From contig JAEWIY010000129.1 of NCBI GenBank assembly GCA_023386835.1, forward strand, positions 1 to 41,519: DNA of 41,519 nt, written 5' to 3'. This document shows positions 7,665 through 17,531 of the stretch, in pieces. Positions within the stretch are counted from its first letter, which is position 1, and every line of letters starts with the position of its first letter. The DNA is from Verrucomicrobiota bacterium (lineage in GTDB: Bacteria > Verrucomicrobiota > Verrucomicrobiia > Opitutales > Opitutaceae). The notes beneath the pieces are model-generated. The model was given only the letters and a program-made list of their open reading frames with translations, was not told where the DNA came from and searched no databases. A program made the position numbers and the translations under genes.

Positions 7665-9579
7665 GAGGGGGTAGGGGGTTGGATTTGCGCAACTCGAAAT
7701 AGAACCGGCTCCCACCGTTTTGCGCGGGTTCGAGGCCGACGACGCCTTGCATGCGTTCCAGGCGCGTCTTGACCATGGCGAGACCGAAGCCGGTGCCGCC
7801 GCCGCTCGATGCCCGCGCCCGGTGGAACGGCAGGAAAATCGAGTTCGCCTGCTCGCGGTGCACGCCTACTCCGTTGTCCACCACCGCGACGCGCCAGGTT
7901 TGAGGCTGTTCGGTCGCTTCGATCGTGATGCGGGGCCGCTCGCGCGGGGACGTGAACTTCAGCGCATTCTTCAGGAGCTCGGAGAACACCCTCACGAGGC
8001 TCGGCGGATCTGCGATCACCGAGGGCAGATCGGGTGGGGTGATCACCAAGGCGCCACGTCGTTCGATCTCCGGCGCATGCATCGCCAACGCCGCTTTCCA
8101 GGCGTCCAGCAGCCGCACGGGCTGGAGTTGGGGCTGCCATTCGCGGATCTGCTCGTAGGCGATCAGATCCAGGGTCAGTCGGTCCATGAACTCGGCCGAG
8201 CGCCGGATGCGTTTTAACAACGAGCAGCCATCCGGAGTCAGGCGGGCGCCTTCACGCGAAAGCAGCAGTTCAGAAAACCCCTGCATCGCCCGCGCCGGGG
8301 CGCGCAGATGATGCGCGAGCGTGAAGACGACGCCCTGGATCTGCTCGTTGGCTTCGGTGAGCTGGGCCTGCCGCAGGTTGGCCACCTGCTCGTGCGCCTC
8401 CTGGGCGTGCTTCTGCGCGTTGATGTTGGTCGTCGTGCCGTGCCAGCGGATCAGCTGGCCTTCCGGGGTCTTGGATGGAACCGCGCGGCTCACGTGCCAG
8501 GCGTACACGCCGTGGGGAATCTCCAGCCGATGCTCGATCTCAAAGACGGTCCCGTTGGCAACCGCACTTCGCCACGCCTCGTGGGTGCGTTCACGATCGT
8601 CGGGATGAAGGAGGGTTTGGCCAACCCAGTGCGTTGAGCCCACGGCCGTCGGGGGCAGGTACTGCGCCATTTGCTCGTTGATGTACTCCACCGCGCCAGT
8701 CGGGCCGGCGGTCCAGACCAGCTGCGGCATCGCGTCGAGTAGCCGCCGAAACTCCATCTCGCTCTGCCGGACCTTCTCCTCGAGCTGCTTGCGCCGGGTG
8801 ATGTCGTAGTGGCTGCCGGAAATCCGGATCGGCGCGCCGTCGGGCCCGCGTTCCACCCGGGCGTTCGACTCGATCCAGACAACGGAACGGTCTGGACGGA
8901 CAATGCGGTATTCAGCGTGGTAGGACGACGCGTGGGATTCAAAAACCTGCGCAAGGCTCTGCCGCACCAGCTCGATGTCCTCCGGGTGAACGGAGCGAAG
9001 CCACAATTCGGGCGGGGTGATGTCCGCCTGCGGCGAGTGCCCGTGGATCTTCCACATCGCCGGCGAAAGATAGATCTCACGATTCTTCAGATCCCACTCC
9101 CAAAGGCCCACCCCACCGCCGAATTCGGCCCGCTCGGTTCTCCAGCCGGTGGTGGCCAGCTGTTCCTCCTGCTGCTTGAGCTCCTGAATGTCGGTCGCGG
9201 TGCCGTACCAGTGCGCCGGCCCCAGTCGTTCGTCTTCCACAAAACAGGCGCGGCTGACGTGCCAGCGATAACTCCCGTCCCGCATCCGCAGCCGGTGGTC
9301 CGCCGCGTAGGGCTCATGTGACTCCAAAGCATGGGACCACGCCTGCTCCGTCCGCGCCAGATCATCGGGATGCACGAGGGTCCGCCATTCCAGGCTGCCT
9401 TCCGGCGCCGGGGTCAAGGGTGCGTAGGCGTCGACCCGGCCCCATACATGGTCCACCCGGCCCTGCGGTGTCGCCATCCAGACGAGGTGCGGCAAGGCAT
9501 CCAGGAAATCGACCAACGAATACGGTGCGGGTCCGCTCGTGCCACGTTCATCCGGGGAAGAGGAGCGGGGAAGCAGCAT
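7630..9579 (-). CDS. PAS-domain sensor histidine kinase
   Basis: This 649-residue kinase has three PAS domains (about 20-135, 145-265 and 275-390) and no membrane helix, so it should be cytosolic. PAC-type ends (HWYGTATDIQELKQQ, SGSHYDITRRKQLEE, RWHGTTTNINAQKH) close each one. The dimerisation helix carries LAHHLRAPARAMQGF with the phospho-acceptor His at 423; the usual Asp after it is His here. The ATPase domain has the N box at Asn538 (ELLKNALKF), DNGVG at 568-572 and GTGFGLAMVK at 595-604. The kinase class is that of phytochrome-like kinases. It overlaps the receiver gene downstream, which is its likely target. The signal is unknown. Confidence 0.93.
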   Translation of the reverse strand: MLLPRSSSPDERGTSGPAPYSLVDFLDALPHLVWMATPQGRVDHVWGRVDAYAPLTPAPEGSLEWRTLVHPDDLARTEQAWSHALESHEPYAADHRLRMRDGSYRWHVSRACFVEDERLGPAHWYGTATDIQELKQQEEQLATTGWRTERAEFGGGVGLWEWDLKNREIYLSPAMWKIHGHSPQADITPPELWLRSVHPEDIELVRQSLAQVFESHASSYHAEYRIVRPDRSVVWIESNARVERGPDGAPIRISGSHYDITRRKQLEEKVRQSEMEFRRLLDAMPQLVWTAGPTGAVEYINEQMAQYLPPTAVGSTHWVGQTLLHPDDRERTHEAWRSAVANGTVFEIEHRLEIPHGVYAWHVSRAVPSKTPEGQLIRWHGTTTNINAQKHAQEAHEQVANLRQAQLTEANEQIQGVVFTLAHHLRAPARAMQGFSELLLSREGARLTPDGCSLLKRIRRSAEFMDRLTLDLIAYEQIREWQPQLQPVRLLDAWKAALAMHAPEIERRGALVITPPDLPSVIADPPSLVRVFSELLKNALKFTSPRERPRITIEATEQPQTWRVAVVDNGVGVHREQANSIFLPFHRARASSGGGTGFGLAMVKTRLERMQGVVGLEPAQNGGSRFYFELRKSNPLPPHDQPRPPARGR

Positions 9580-9845
9580 GGCCGGTCAATTTCGGCTGCC
9601 TGCCGGGAAGGTCCCACGGCCAGTCGTTGAAGCTCGAGGAAGGCAGGCTCGTTCCGTCCGGCGGCAGCGGATTCCCGGTCCGTCCGGTTCGGCGGTTCGC
9701 GGAGGCGTGTCTTCAGCGGAAGGATACATCGCACAGGCGGTGGCGCCTGCCGCTGCGGTTTCGGACTCGGAGGTCAGTCGTATCGAGATCCGGATACAGC
9801 GGTGCGGGCGAAGAGTCGACCTCGACGTGCTCCGTTTCAGGCGAG

Positions 9846-9861
9846 CCGAGCGATGGCTCGG
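9846..9861. other. Tetraloop hairpin CCGAGC-GATG-GCTCGG
   Basis: A perfect 6-bp stem with a 4-base loop lies in the gene-free stretch upstream of the PAS kinase. No T-run follows on either strand, so it is not a standard terminator. It may be an operator or an RNA stem; the role is unknown. Confidence 0.35.
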
Positions 9862-10014
9862 TGGGCGGGGCAGTGTCGAAGCGGCGATCGCGGGCGCCGG
9901 TTGGAGGGGGTTGCCGACAGGATGAGTAAAAGCTGTCCGGGCACAACGGGGGAACGAGGAAAAATAGAGGAAAACCCCAGCGGCCGCCCTGGCGTCTTTG
10001 GGCGGGGCCTGCCC

Positions 10015-10055
10015 CCTTGGTGGAACGGGCCCTCAGCGGGGCCGCGCCACCGAGG
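10015..10055 (-). terminator. Large stem-loop downstream of the CARDB-like gene
   Basis: CCTTGGTGG (10015-10023) pairs imperfectly with CCACCGAGG (10047-10055), and an inner GGGCC/GGCCC stem tightens it. It lies about 90 bp past the stop codon of the minus-strand CARDB-like gene. There is no T-tract, so intrinsic termination is unproven; it may mark the mRNA 3' end. Confidence 0.35.
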
Positions 10056-10146
10056 CTTTCGGGAAGGTGACGTTTGGGCAGTTTGGTCGTCTGGACGCGC
10101 GCCGCCCGCCGCCCCGGTGGGGGCGGACAAGAGGGACAGAGACCGC

Positions 10147-10914
10147 TCAGGAGCCGGCGGGCAGCACGACGACGGCTTGGTTGCCCTCGTTGTTCAACTC
10201 GTCGAACTCCCGGGGAGTCACGCTGCTGATCACAACATAGACGGTAAAAGAGCCACTGGCCGGGAAGGTGCCGGTGATCGGCACCGGCACGGCGCCGCCG
10301 GCGGGAATGGCGACTCCGGTGACTTGCCCGAACAGCACGAGTCCGGTCCCATCGTCAGCTTCGCTGTAATACAGGCTAACGTCAGCCGTCGCCGGCCCGA
10401 TGCCGGTGTCTTCACCCACCACCACGACCAATTCGGTCGGTTCGCCTGCGATCAGGGGATCCGGAACTAGTAGGTCTCGAATCACGACATCGATGCGCAA
10501 ACCAACGACCGTCGAAGCGTGCAGCACATACGAACGAGGGGAGGAGCCGGCTGGAAGCACGACCGTGATTTCCAGCATCTGGCTGAGTGGAAACTCCGGC
10601 GCAGACAACGTCACCTGGGCGACCCCGCCGGAAACAGTCAGAGGCACGTTCTTAAAGGTGCGGTGGGAGGCGTCGCCGTACTCGAACTCGAGGCCGCGGA
10701 TCTGGACCACGCGCAGGGACGTCGGGAGCGGAGAGGAGGGATCCGTGGCCGTCACCGTCAAGGTAATCTCCGTGTTGTTGCCATCGATGAAGTCCCACAG
10801 CGCTTCGGACTGAAGCTGATACGGCGACTGAGACTGCGCCCAAGTAAAAGAGGAGATGAAGCCGAAGCAGAGCAGTGCCAGCACACGCTGGAGGATGGAT
10901 CGGGAGGAGGACAT
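10147..10914 (-). CDS. Secreted protein with CARDB-like domain
   Basis: This 255-residue protein starts with a clear Sec signal peptide (MSSSRSILQRVLALLCFGF, cleavage after the TWA-Q region near residue 26). The mature part is almost all beta-strand. The segment VPDPLIAGEPTELVVVV and the closing FDELNNEGNQAVVVL resemble CARDB/invasin-type Ig-like modules, here probably one after an N-terminal beta domain. No catalytic motif and no C-terminal anchor are visible, so it may be periplasmic or released. The frame is open 117 codons further upstream, but the signal peptide fixes the ATG at 10914. It diverges from an exported oxidoreductase gene; function unknown. Confidence 0.72.
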   Translation of the reverse strand: MSSSRSILQRVLALLCFGFISSFTWAQSQSPYQLQSEALWDFIDGNNTEITLTVTATDPSSPLPTSLRVVQIRGLEFEYGDASHRTFKNVPLTVSGGVAQVTLSAPEFPLSQMLEITVVLPAGSSPRSYVLHASTVVGLRIDVVIRDLLVPDPLIAGEPTELVVVVGEDTGIGPATADVSLYYSEADDGTGLVLFGQVTGVAIPAGGAVPVPITGTFPASGSFTVYVVISSVTPREFDELNNEGNQAVVVLPAGS

Positions 10915-11129
10915 GGGGGCGGTGGGGTTGAGGTTTAACCGGTTTGGACCTGCCGCGGCGAGGTGGGAGCCCGCGGGCGCATCGGACAGTTTTCGAGCCC
11001 GGTGCTCGGGTAGGCTGCCGATGTTGACGCAGCACCCGTAGCCCGCCGGAACGGTGGCCGCTGCCGCGGACGTCTCGAGGAGGTCGCCGGATTCGACCTG
11101 CCCATGAGAATGTGTCAGCGTGGTGGTGT

Positions 11130-11148
11130 GGTTGGTGTCAGTCCAACC
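11130..11148. promoter_or_regulatory. Inverted repeat GGTTGG-N7-CCAACC
   Basis: A perfect 6-bp dyad with a 7-base spacer lies 29 bp upstream of the oxidoreductase start and inside the divergent region shared with the CARDB-like gene. It could be an operator or a 5' UTR hairpin. I see no matching second copy in the window. Confidence 0.3.
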
Positions 11149-11177
11149 GCCGTTTGTCGGAGCAACCCCATCCGTCC

Positions 11178-12362
11178 ATGACCCGAAAAGACTTCCTTCT
11201 CGCCGCCGGTACGGTCGGCGCGAGCCTCGTGCTGCCCGGTCGCCTCTCCGCCAACGCGGAGCCACGCCGAATCAAGGTCGGTGTGATCGGCTGCGGCAGT
11301 GTATCGGGCCAGTACCTACCACACCTGGGGCGCAGCCCGTTTGTGGAGCTGGTGAGCACGTGCGACATCGTGCCTGAACGCGCCCAGCGCCGGGCCCAGG
11401 AGTTTGGGGTGCCGCATCACTTTGAGCAGATCGACCAGCAACTCGCCGGCCCACGCTTCGACCTGTTGGTCAACCTCACGGACATGCAGGAGCATGGGCG
11501 GTTGAACCGGCTCGCGCTCGAGGCCGACCGCCATGTCTGGAGTGAGAAGCCGCTGGCGAACACGTATCGGGAAGGCGTTGCGTTGCTGGAACTGGCCCGC
11601 CGCCGGAGTCGCCGTCTCTGGGCCGCGCCGACGGTGGTGAACAGTCCGCAGTTCGCCGTCATGGCCGAGGCCATCCAAGCTGGCAGGCTGGGCCGCGTTG
11701 CCGCCGCGCACGGAAGTTACGGTCACCTTGGTCCAGAGTGGTCGGCCTTTTTCTACGAACGGGGTGGGGGATGCCTGCCTGACCTCGCCGTGTACAACCT
11801 GGCCACGTTGACCGGCCTGCTCGGTCCCGTCCGCTCCGTCATGGGCATGCTCAACATCCTCACGCCGACGCGCGTGGTGGAAAATCGTCCGAACCCGATC
11901 CCCGTTGAAGCTGAGGACAACGCGATGGTGCTGCTGGAGCATGAAAGCGGCGCGCTGTCGCATGTGCAGAGCGGCTTCAACTATTTTGACCCGTACGGAC
12001 ATGGCGGCGCGGGCCAGACGCGCGCGACGATCTCTGTGATCGGGACAAAGGGAAACATGCACCTGATCGGGTACGACTGGGCGCCGGCCGCCGTCGAGAT
12101 GCGCACGGACGATCGGGACAGTGTGCAGCGACTGGCGACCGATCCCGGTTCGTATGTCTGGCAGGAAGGCGCGTCGGTCGTGGCCAAGTGCCTGGCCACC
12201 GGAGAGGAGCCGCTGGTGACGCCGGAACATGCGTTGCACGTGCTTGAGATCATCGAAGCGGCCCGCCGCTCGCAAACGAACGGCCGGCGTGTGTCGCTGG
12301 AGTCCACTTTCCCATGGCCCGTCCCGCCAAAAGCCGTGGCGAACGCGGCTGCGTTGGGGTGA
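11178..12362 (+). CDS. Exported Gfo/Idh/MocA family oxidoreductase
   Basis: This 394-residue protein has the Rossmann fingerprint VGVIGCGSVSGQYLPHL after a 28-residue leader. The family motif EKPLAN sits in HVWSEKPLANTYREG. The C-terminal alpha/beta dimerisation domain follows. Family members oxidise or epimerise sugars or cyclitols with NAD(P). The leader MTRKDFLLAAGTVGASLVLP looks like a Tat signal with Arg-Lys in place of the twin Arg, so Tat use is less certain than for its two paralogues here. The ATG at 11178 puts the signal at the very N-terminus. No Shine-Dalgarno site is seen; the upstream bases are pyrimidine-rich. Substrate unknown. Confidence 0.85.
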   Translation: MTRKDFLLAAGTVGASLVLPGRLSANAEPRRIKVGVIGCGSVSGQYLPHLGRSPFVELVSTCDIVPERAQRRAQEFGVPHHFEQIDQQLAGPRFDLLVNLTDMQEHGRLNRLALEADRHVWSEKPLANTYREGVALLELARRRSRRLWAAPTVVNSPQFAVMAEAIQAGRLGRVAAAHGSYGHLGPEWSAFFYERGGGCLPDLAVYNLATLTGLLGPVRSVMGMLNILTPTRVVENRPNPIPVEAEDNAMVLLEHESGALSHVQSGFNYFDPYGHGGAGQTRATISVIGTKGNMHLIGYDWAPAAVEMRTDDRDSVQRLATDPGSYVWQEGASVVAKCLATGEEPLVTPEHALHVLEIIEAARRSQTNGRRVSLESTFPWPVPPKAVANAAALG

Positions 12363-12494
12363 AGCCGATTGCGAGTCGAGCGGCACAGCCGCGCCCGGGA
12401 AATACCTTGTCCCGCGTCGGTGCATCGACTCCCTAGGCGTCGCCGCGCTCTTTCGTTGAACCAACCTTTTCCATCACCCGCCAGATCCGATCCC

Positions 12495-13208
12495 GTGCTT
12501 CCGCCCGCGGGCAACGTGCGGCCGGGGCTGGCGGGGCTCGTACCGAATCTGGCGCGGCACGCGTGGCTCAAGGGCCTCGGCCTCACCGCGGGCATGACGC
12601 TCTTCTTCATCGCTTACTTCGGCGTGCTGCACCATCCGCAGTTCCCGGTGACGACCGTCCCGATGCTGGCGCTGGACCGCTGGATCCCGTTTCAGCCCGT
12701 GTGGTTGCTCGCTTACGCTTCCTTGTGGGTCTACGTTTCGCTGTTGCCGGGAGTCATGGGGGGAAAACGTGAGTTGATGCGCTACGCCACCGCGGCGACG
12801 GGGTTGGCGGTGGCGGGCCTGGCGTTCTTTGTGTTTTTCCCCACGACCATCGAGACGCCCGACATCGATTGGTCGCGCCACCCGTCAGTGAGCTTCCTCA
12901 AGACCGTGGATGCGAGCGGCAACGCCTGTCCTTCGCTGCACGTGGCTTTTGCCGTGTTCACCGCCTACGGGCTGCATCAACGGTTGCGGTGGAGCGGGGC
13001 TGGAGCATTTGTGCGGGCGGTGAATGCCGCTTGGGCGGCCGCCATCGTTTATTCGACGCTGGCCGTAAAACAGCATGTCACGCTGGACGTTGCGGCGGGC
13101 ACGCTGCTTGGCGCCGCCGTGGCGTGGGTCTGGCGCGCGCTCGACCGCGGCGACTCTCGCCCGCCCGGCGCAAGATCGCAGTTGCCCCGCGTCGGCTCGG
13201 TGCCGTGA
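12495..13208 (+). CDS. PAP2-superfamily membrane phosphatase
   Basis: This protein of about 237 residues has five or six membrane helices and two of the PAP2 catalytic motifs: ACPSLHVAFAVFTAYGL (PSxH with the acid His) and STLAVKQHVTLDVAAG (Hx3D with the nucleophile His). This version resembles the PAP2_3/inositolphosphotransferase-like branch rather than classical PgpB. It likely hydrolyses a lipid phosphate or transfers a head group at the membrane. The start is uncertain: I use GTG at 12495, but TTG codons at 12456 and 12369 are in frame. The next gene, a polysaccharide deacetylase, begins 10 bp later, so the two are probably co-expressed and act on the envelope. Confidence 0.8.
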   Translation: MLPPAGNVRPGLAGLVPNLARHAWLKGLGLTAGMTLFFIAYFGVLHHPQFPVTTVPMLALDRWIPFQPVWLLAYASLWVYVSLLPGVMGGKRELMRYATAATGLAVAGLAFFVFFPTTIETPDIDWSRHPSVSFLKTVDASGNACPSLHVAFAVFTAYGLHQRLRWSGAGAFVRAVNAAWAAAIVYSTLAVKQHVTLDVAAGTLLGAAVAWVWRALDRGDSRPPGARSQLPRVGSVP

Positions 13209-13218
13209 TGGAGGAGCG

Positions 13219-14034
13219 ATGCGCCAGCTTCTGCTGACCCTCTTCTGGATGGGCAAGGCGTCCGCTGTCCTCGTGTGGGTCAGCGGCGGCCCCGTCTGGC
13301 TGGGCGTGTTCCTGTTCTGTGCGCCGGGGCTCGTGGTGGTGTATCACCTTTTTATGCCGGGCACCGAGGGTTTGGGGCCGGTGCGAACGCGATTCGCGAC
13401 GTCACGCCGTGAGGTTTGGCTGACCATTGATGACGGTCCCGACGAGTCGGATACACCGCGCAATCTCGAGCTGCTGGCCCGATACAACGCGAAAGCGACC
13501 TTCTTTGTGATCGGCGAACGCGCGGAGCGACACCCGGAACTGATCCAGGCCGTCGTGCGGGCCGGGCACGAGATTGGTCACCATACCTACAGCCATCCGG
13601 CCAAGAGTCTCTGGTGCGCGAGCCGGGCGCGATTGAAGCGTGAACTGGATCTCGGACTCGCCGCGCTGGCGCGTTGTGGCGTCCGTCCGCGTTGGTTTCG
13701 CGCGCCCGTTGGAATCAAGCACGTGTGGCTCGAGCCGGAATTGCAGCGGCGTGGCCTTGAACACGTGGGCTGGACGATCCGCAGCTGGGATTCGGTGGAG
13801 GCCGATCCGGCGGTCGTCGCCCGCCGGGTGCGCGAGCGCGTGCGGCCGGGCAGTATCGTCCTGTTGCACGAAGGCTCGCGCTTGCAACCAGAGGTTCGGA
13901 TGGGGGCCCTCGAGGCCGTGTTGCAGGTGCTGAGCGAAGAGGGGTACACCTGCGTCCTGCCGCACGCTGCCTCGCCCGAGGCGGCGGTGTGGACCGCTCC
14001 GGCGGTCGAGACCGAAGTTCGCGTCGCGGGTTAG
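13219..14034 (+). CDS. Membrane-anchored polysaccharide deacetylase (NodB fold)
   Basis: This 271-residue protein has two N-terminal hydrophobic segments (residues 3-22 and 25-44), then a NodB domain of carbohydrate esterase family 4. Motif 1 is LTIDDGPDESD with Asp71-Asp72. Motif 2 is HHTYSHP with His122 and His126 for the metal. Motif 3 is WFRAPVGIKH. A late LLHEG supplies the last His region. It should remove acetyl groups from an N-acetyl sugar polymer or lipid-linked sugar on the outer side of the inner membrane. GGAGG at 13210-13214 supports the ATG at 13219. Together with the preceding PAP2 gene it suggests remodelling of an envelope lipid-linked glycan. Confidence 0.9.
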   Translation: MRQLLLTLFWMGKASAVLVWVSGGPVWLGVFLFCAPGLVVVYHLFMPGTEGLGPVRTRFATSRREVWLTIDDGPDESDTPRNLELLARYNAKATFFVIGERAERHPELIQAVVRAGHEIGHHTYSHPAKSLWCASRARLKRELDLGLAALARCGVRPRWFRAPVGIKHVWLEPELQRRGLEHVGWTIRSWDSVEADPAVVARRVRERVRPGSIVLLHEGSRLQPEVRMGALEAVLQVLSEEGYTCVLPHAASPEAAVWTAPAVETEVRVAG

Positions 14035-14083
14035 CGCGTGCGGCGCCGGACGGCCACGCTGCCGCAGAGGCGACGGTGGATCG

Positions 14084-14302
14084 TCACCGCGACGTGGCCC
14101 AGTCGCGAAAAAGCGCCTCCACCTTTGTCCGCGCCCACGGTGTGCGCCGGAGGAAGGTCAGGCTGGACTTGATGCTGGGATCAAAAAGGAAGCAGCGAAC
14201 CGGGATCCGGTGACCGAGCTCCGCCCAGCCGTAGTGCTGTTCGAGCGCGATGAGCATCTGCTCCAACGTGACGCCGTGCAGGGGATCCTTGGAGCCGTTC
14301 AT
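14084..14302 (-). CDS. VF530 family protein (DUF2132)
   Basis: This 72-residue protein matches the small VF530/DUF2132 family throughout: DPLHGVTLEQMLIALEQHYG, then WAELGHRIPVRCF, DPSIKSSLTFLRRTPWAR and a short tail. The family fold is a small helical domain proposed to bind DNA; its role is not established. Length is normal. It is followed upstream by the DUF3817 gene, whose stop codon lies 6 bp before this start, so the two are probably one transcript. Confidence 0.9.
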   Translation of the reverse strand: MNGSKDPLHGVTLEQMLIALEQHYGWAELGHRIPVRCFLFDPSIKSSLTFLRRTPWARTKVEALFRDWATSR

Positions 14303-14308
14303 GAGAGT

Positions 14309-14629
14309 TCAGGCTGTCTCCGGCATCTCGTTGTCGTCCAATTTCGACAGTATCCGCCGATCGGCGACAAACGGGCCGAAGGGGATCAACGTCGCCAGCA
14401 TGATCAGGGCGGTGCGCTTGACCGGCCACCGGTACGCCAGGTGCGCCTGACCGGCGGCGGCGACAGCGAGCAGGAAGAGGATGCCGTGTGCCATGCCGAC
14501 GAGCCGCACGGCCTCAGGCTGGCCGAGGAAGTACTTCAAAGGCATGGCGACAAACAGCAGCAGGACAAACGACCAGCCTTCGATCAAACTCAGGAGACGG
14601 AGACGGCCCAGAGGCGTGCGCAGGTTCAT
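14309..14629 (-). CDS. DUF3817 integral membrane protein
   Basis: This 106-residue protein has three hydrophobic helices and matches DUF3817: LRLLSLIEGWSFVLLLF, then MPLKYFLGQPEAVRLVGMAHG and a last helix ending GPFVADRRI. The conserved Glu of LIEG and the Lys-Tyr after helix 1 are present. Its function is unknown in the family. It is the first of two genes on the minus strand, ahead of the VF530 gene, and diverges from the membrane TPR gene with 142 bp between. Confidence 0.9.
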   Translation of the reverse strand: MNLRTPLGRLRLLSLIEGWSFVLLLFVAMPLKYFLGQPEAVRLVGMAHGILFLLAVAAAGQAHLAYRWPVKRTALIMLATLIPFGPFVADRRILSKLDDNEMPETA

Positions 14630-14771
14630 GGAGACCGGTTATACCGGCGGAGCCCGCCCAAACGCTCAACCCCAACTTCCGAAAATCGTGCGGGCCCCCC
14701 GCGGCGTCGAGCATTGCCAGCACGCCAGCCGTTGCTACGGTGGCCGCGCCCGCGGTTTTCGGCTACCCCCT

Positions 14772-16058
14772 GTGATCCCGAACCTGCTCAAAATCCTGCG
14801 CGAGTCGGTCAAAGCCGTGCCGGCGATGAAGTACGCCTTGGCCGCAGCCGGTCTGCTCGCCGTGGTCGCGCTTGCGGGGGCGCTCCGGCTTTCGCCGCAG
14901 GCGGCGGTGTTTGGCGGCGTGGTGACGCTGGTGCTGATGGTGGCGTTGGTGATCTTCGCCCGACTCACCACGACCGCATCCCGGCATTTCCTGCTGCCGG
15001 TGACGATCATGATGTGGGCGTTTCTCGTTCTCACCATTGCGACGGCGTTCGTGCTGTTTACGTCCGCCTTTTTTGGCTGGCCGCGCAGCCTGCGGGACGT
15101 GATGGAGGGCCGGGCCGCGTCGGAGCAGGTGCGGGCTCCCGACGAGCCGACCTCCGCCTTGGCGGCGGCCCGCCAGCAACGTGCCTCGCGCGACTTTGAA
15201 GGGGCATGGCGATCGATGCAGGCGGCGGTCGCCGCCGCGCCCGATTCGCCGGCGGTGCGCGCCGAGCAGGCGAAGATCGCCATGGCGTGGGTGCGAGCGA
15301 TGCGCCTGCGGGAGGGCGAGAGCTTCGCCGCGGCCGTGGCGCCTCTGACGGATGTCCTGCATGCGCGGGCCGCCGAGACGGCGGGGGCCGAGTTGGCTGA
15401 CGTGCAGGCTCACTTGGGCTGGGCGAACTTCCTGCGCTACCGGGAGGGCGTTCGTGGGCTGGAAATCGAAGAGGCGTACAAACGCGCCACCGCGCTGGAT
15501 CCCGACAATCCTTTTGCGCACGCGATGTGGGGACACTGGCTCGCCACCCAGCGTCGGCCGGTGGACGACGTTGAAATGCATTTTCGCGCGGCTTTGCGCG
15601 GTGATCGGGAACGCCAGTATGTGCAGGAACTGCGCATCGCGGCACTCGATTGGCTGGGTAACTCCGATGCCTCCCGTGCGCTCATCCGGGTGGCCAATGA
15701 GGCGCGCCTGTCGGGCGATTCGCTGTCGGCCGAACTCCGGCGCAAAGTAGCCCAGTCGGGTTATGGTCGCCTCGCGCGGAATCACGACGACGACTTTCTG
15801 AACGCGTGCCCGCCGCAGCAAAATCTGGAGACGTTTCGCTGGGTGTGTGATCCGCGCGAACTCGAGCAGTCGCCGATCTTCGCGTACATCCTGGCACGAC
15901 TGACGGAAGCAAACGGGCAGTTAGAGGCCGCGGCCGGACTGTACCGGGCCCTCGTGGCCGGCGAGAGTAACCTGCGCGATCGCGCGGCCGCAGGGCTGGC
16001 CCGATGTGAAGCCGCGCTCGGCCGGCGGCTCAGCGCGCGAGCCGCGCTTCGCGACTGA
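14772..16058 (+). CDS. Membrane-anchored TPR-like protein
   Basis: This 428-residue protein has three hydrophobic helices at about 20-38, 43-64 and 70-95, ending in ATAFVLFTSAFFGWP. A soluble, Ala/Arg-rich helical region from about 110 to the end follows. That part has helix pairs of tetratricopeptide type, for example LADVQAHLGWANFLRYREG, YKRATALDPDNPFAHAMWG and AAGLYRALVAGESNLRDRAA. I chose GTG at 14772; the open frame upstream covers the promoter region and reads as noise. An ATG 18 codons downstream is an alternative start. The protein probably organises partners at the inner membrane; no enzymatic motif is seen. Its 3' end faces metY. Confidence 0.68.
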   Translation: MIPNLLKILRESVKAVPAMKYALAAAGLLAVVALAGALRLSPQAAVFGGVVTLVLMVALVIFARLTTTASRHFLLPVTIMMWAFLVLTIATAFVLFTSAFFGWPRSLRDVMEGRAASEQVRAPDEPTSALAAARQQRASRDFEGAWRSMQAAVAAAPDSPAVRAEQAKIAMAWVRAMRLREGESFAAAVAPLTDVLHARAAETAGAELADVQAHLGWANFLRYREGVRGLEIEEAYKRATALDPDNPFAHAMWGHWLATQRRPVDDVEMHFRAALRGDRERQYVQELRIAALDWLGNSDASRALIRVANEARLSGDSLSAELRRKVAQSGYGRLARNHDDDFLNACPPQQNLETFRWVCDPRELEQSPIFAYILARLTEANGQLEAAAGLYRALVAGESNLRDRAAAGLARCEAALGRRLSARAALRD

Positions 16059-16076
16059 GCCTTGCGCGGATACAAA

Positions 16077-16104
16077 AACCGGCGCGCCAAAAGACGCACC
16101 GGTT
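16077..16104 (-). terminator. Intrinsic terminator of the metY-type gene
   Basis: The stem AACCGGcGCG (16077-16086) pairs with CGCaCCGGTT (16095-16104) with one mismatch and an 8-base loop. Read on the minus strand, the stem runs directly into TTTTTG, giving a proper U-tract. It lies 69 bp past the metY stop. Confidence 0.72.
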
Positions 16105-16173
16105 GAAACGCGAATCGCCAACGACTCCGGCCGCTCGTCGCGAGAGACCGGGTCGTGGTCAGAAAACGTCCGC

Positions 16174-17472
<1,299 letters not shown>

Positions 17473-17531
17473 AGGGGGGAGGGTTTGGGAAAAGGGCTAG
17501 CCAAGCGCGGGATACGCCTGCGTCAAGGAGT

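Larger units (their letters stand above)
9580..10146. other. 567-bp stretch without a convincing gene
   Basis: This stretch lies between the CARDB-like gene and the kinase gene, both on the minus strand. Open frames here are short, Arg/Pro/Gly-rich and start poorly, so I consider none coding. It contains a tetraloop hairpin (9846-9861) and a larger stem (10015-10055), listed separately. The kinase promoter should lie near 9580-9700. It is the longest unexplained stretch of the window. Confidence 0.5.

Noticed and set aside
9713..9946. A 77-codon minus-strand frame in the gene-free stretch
   Set aside because: No start context, no recognisable domain and a Pro/Arg-rich composition typical of chance frames here.
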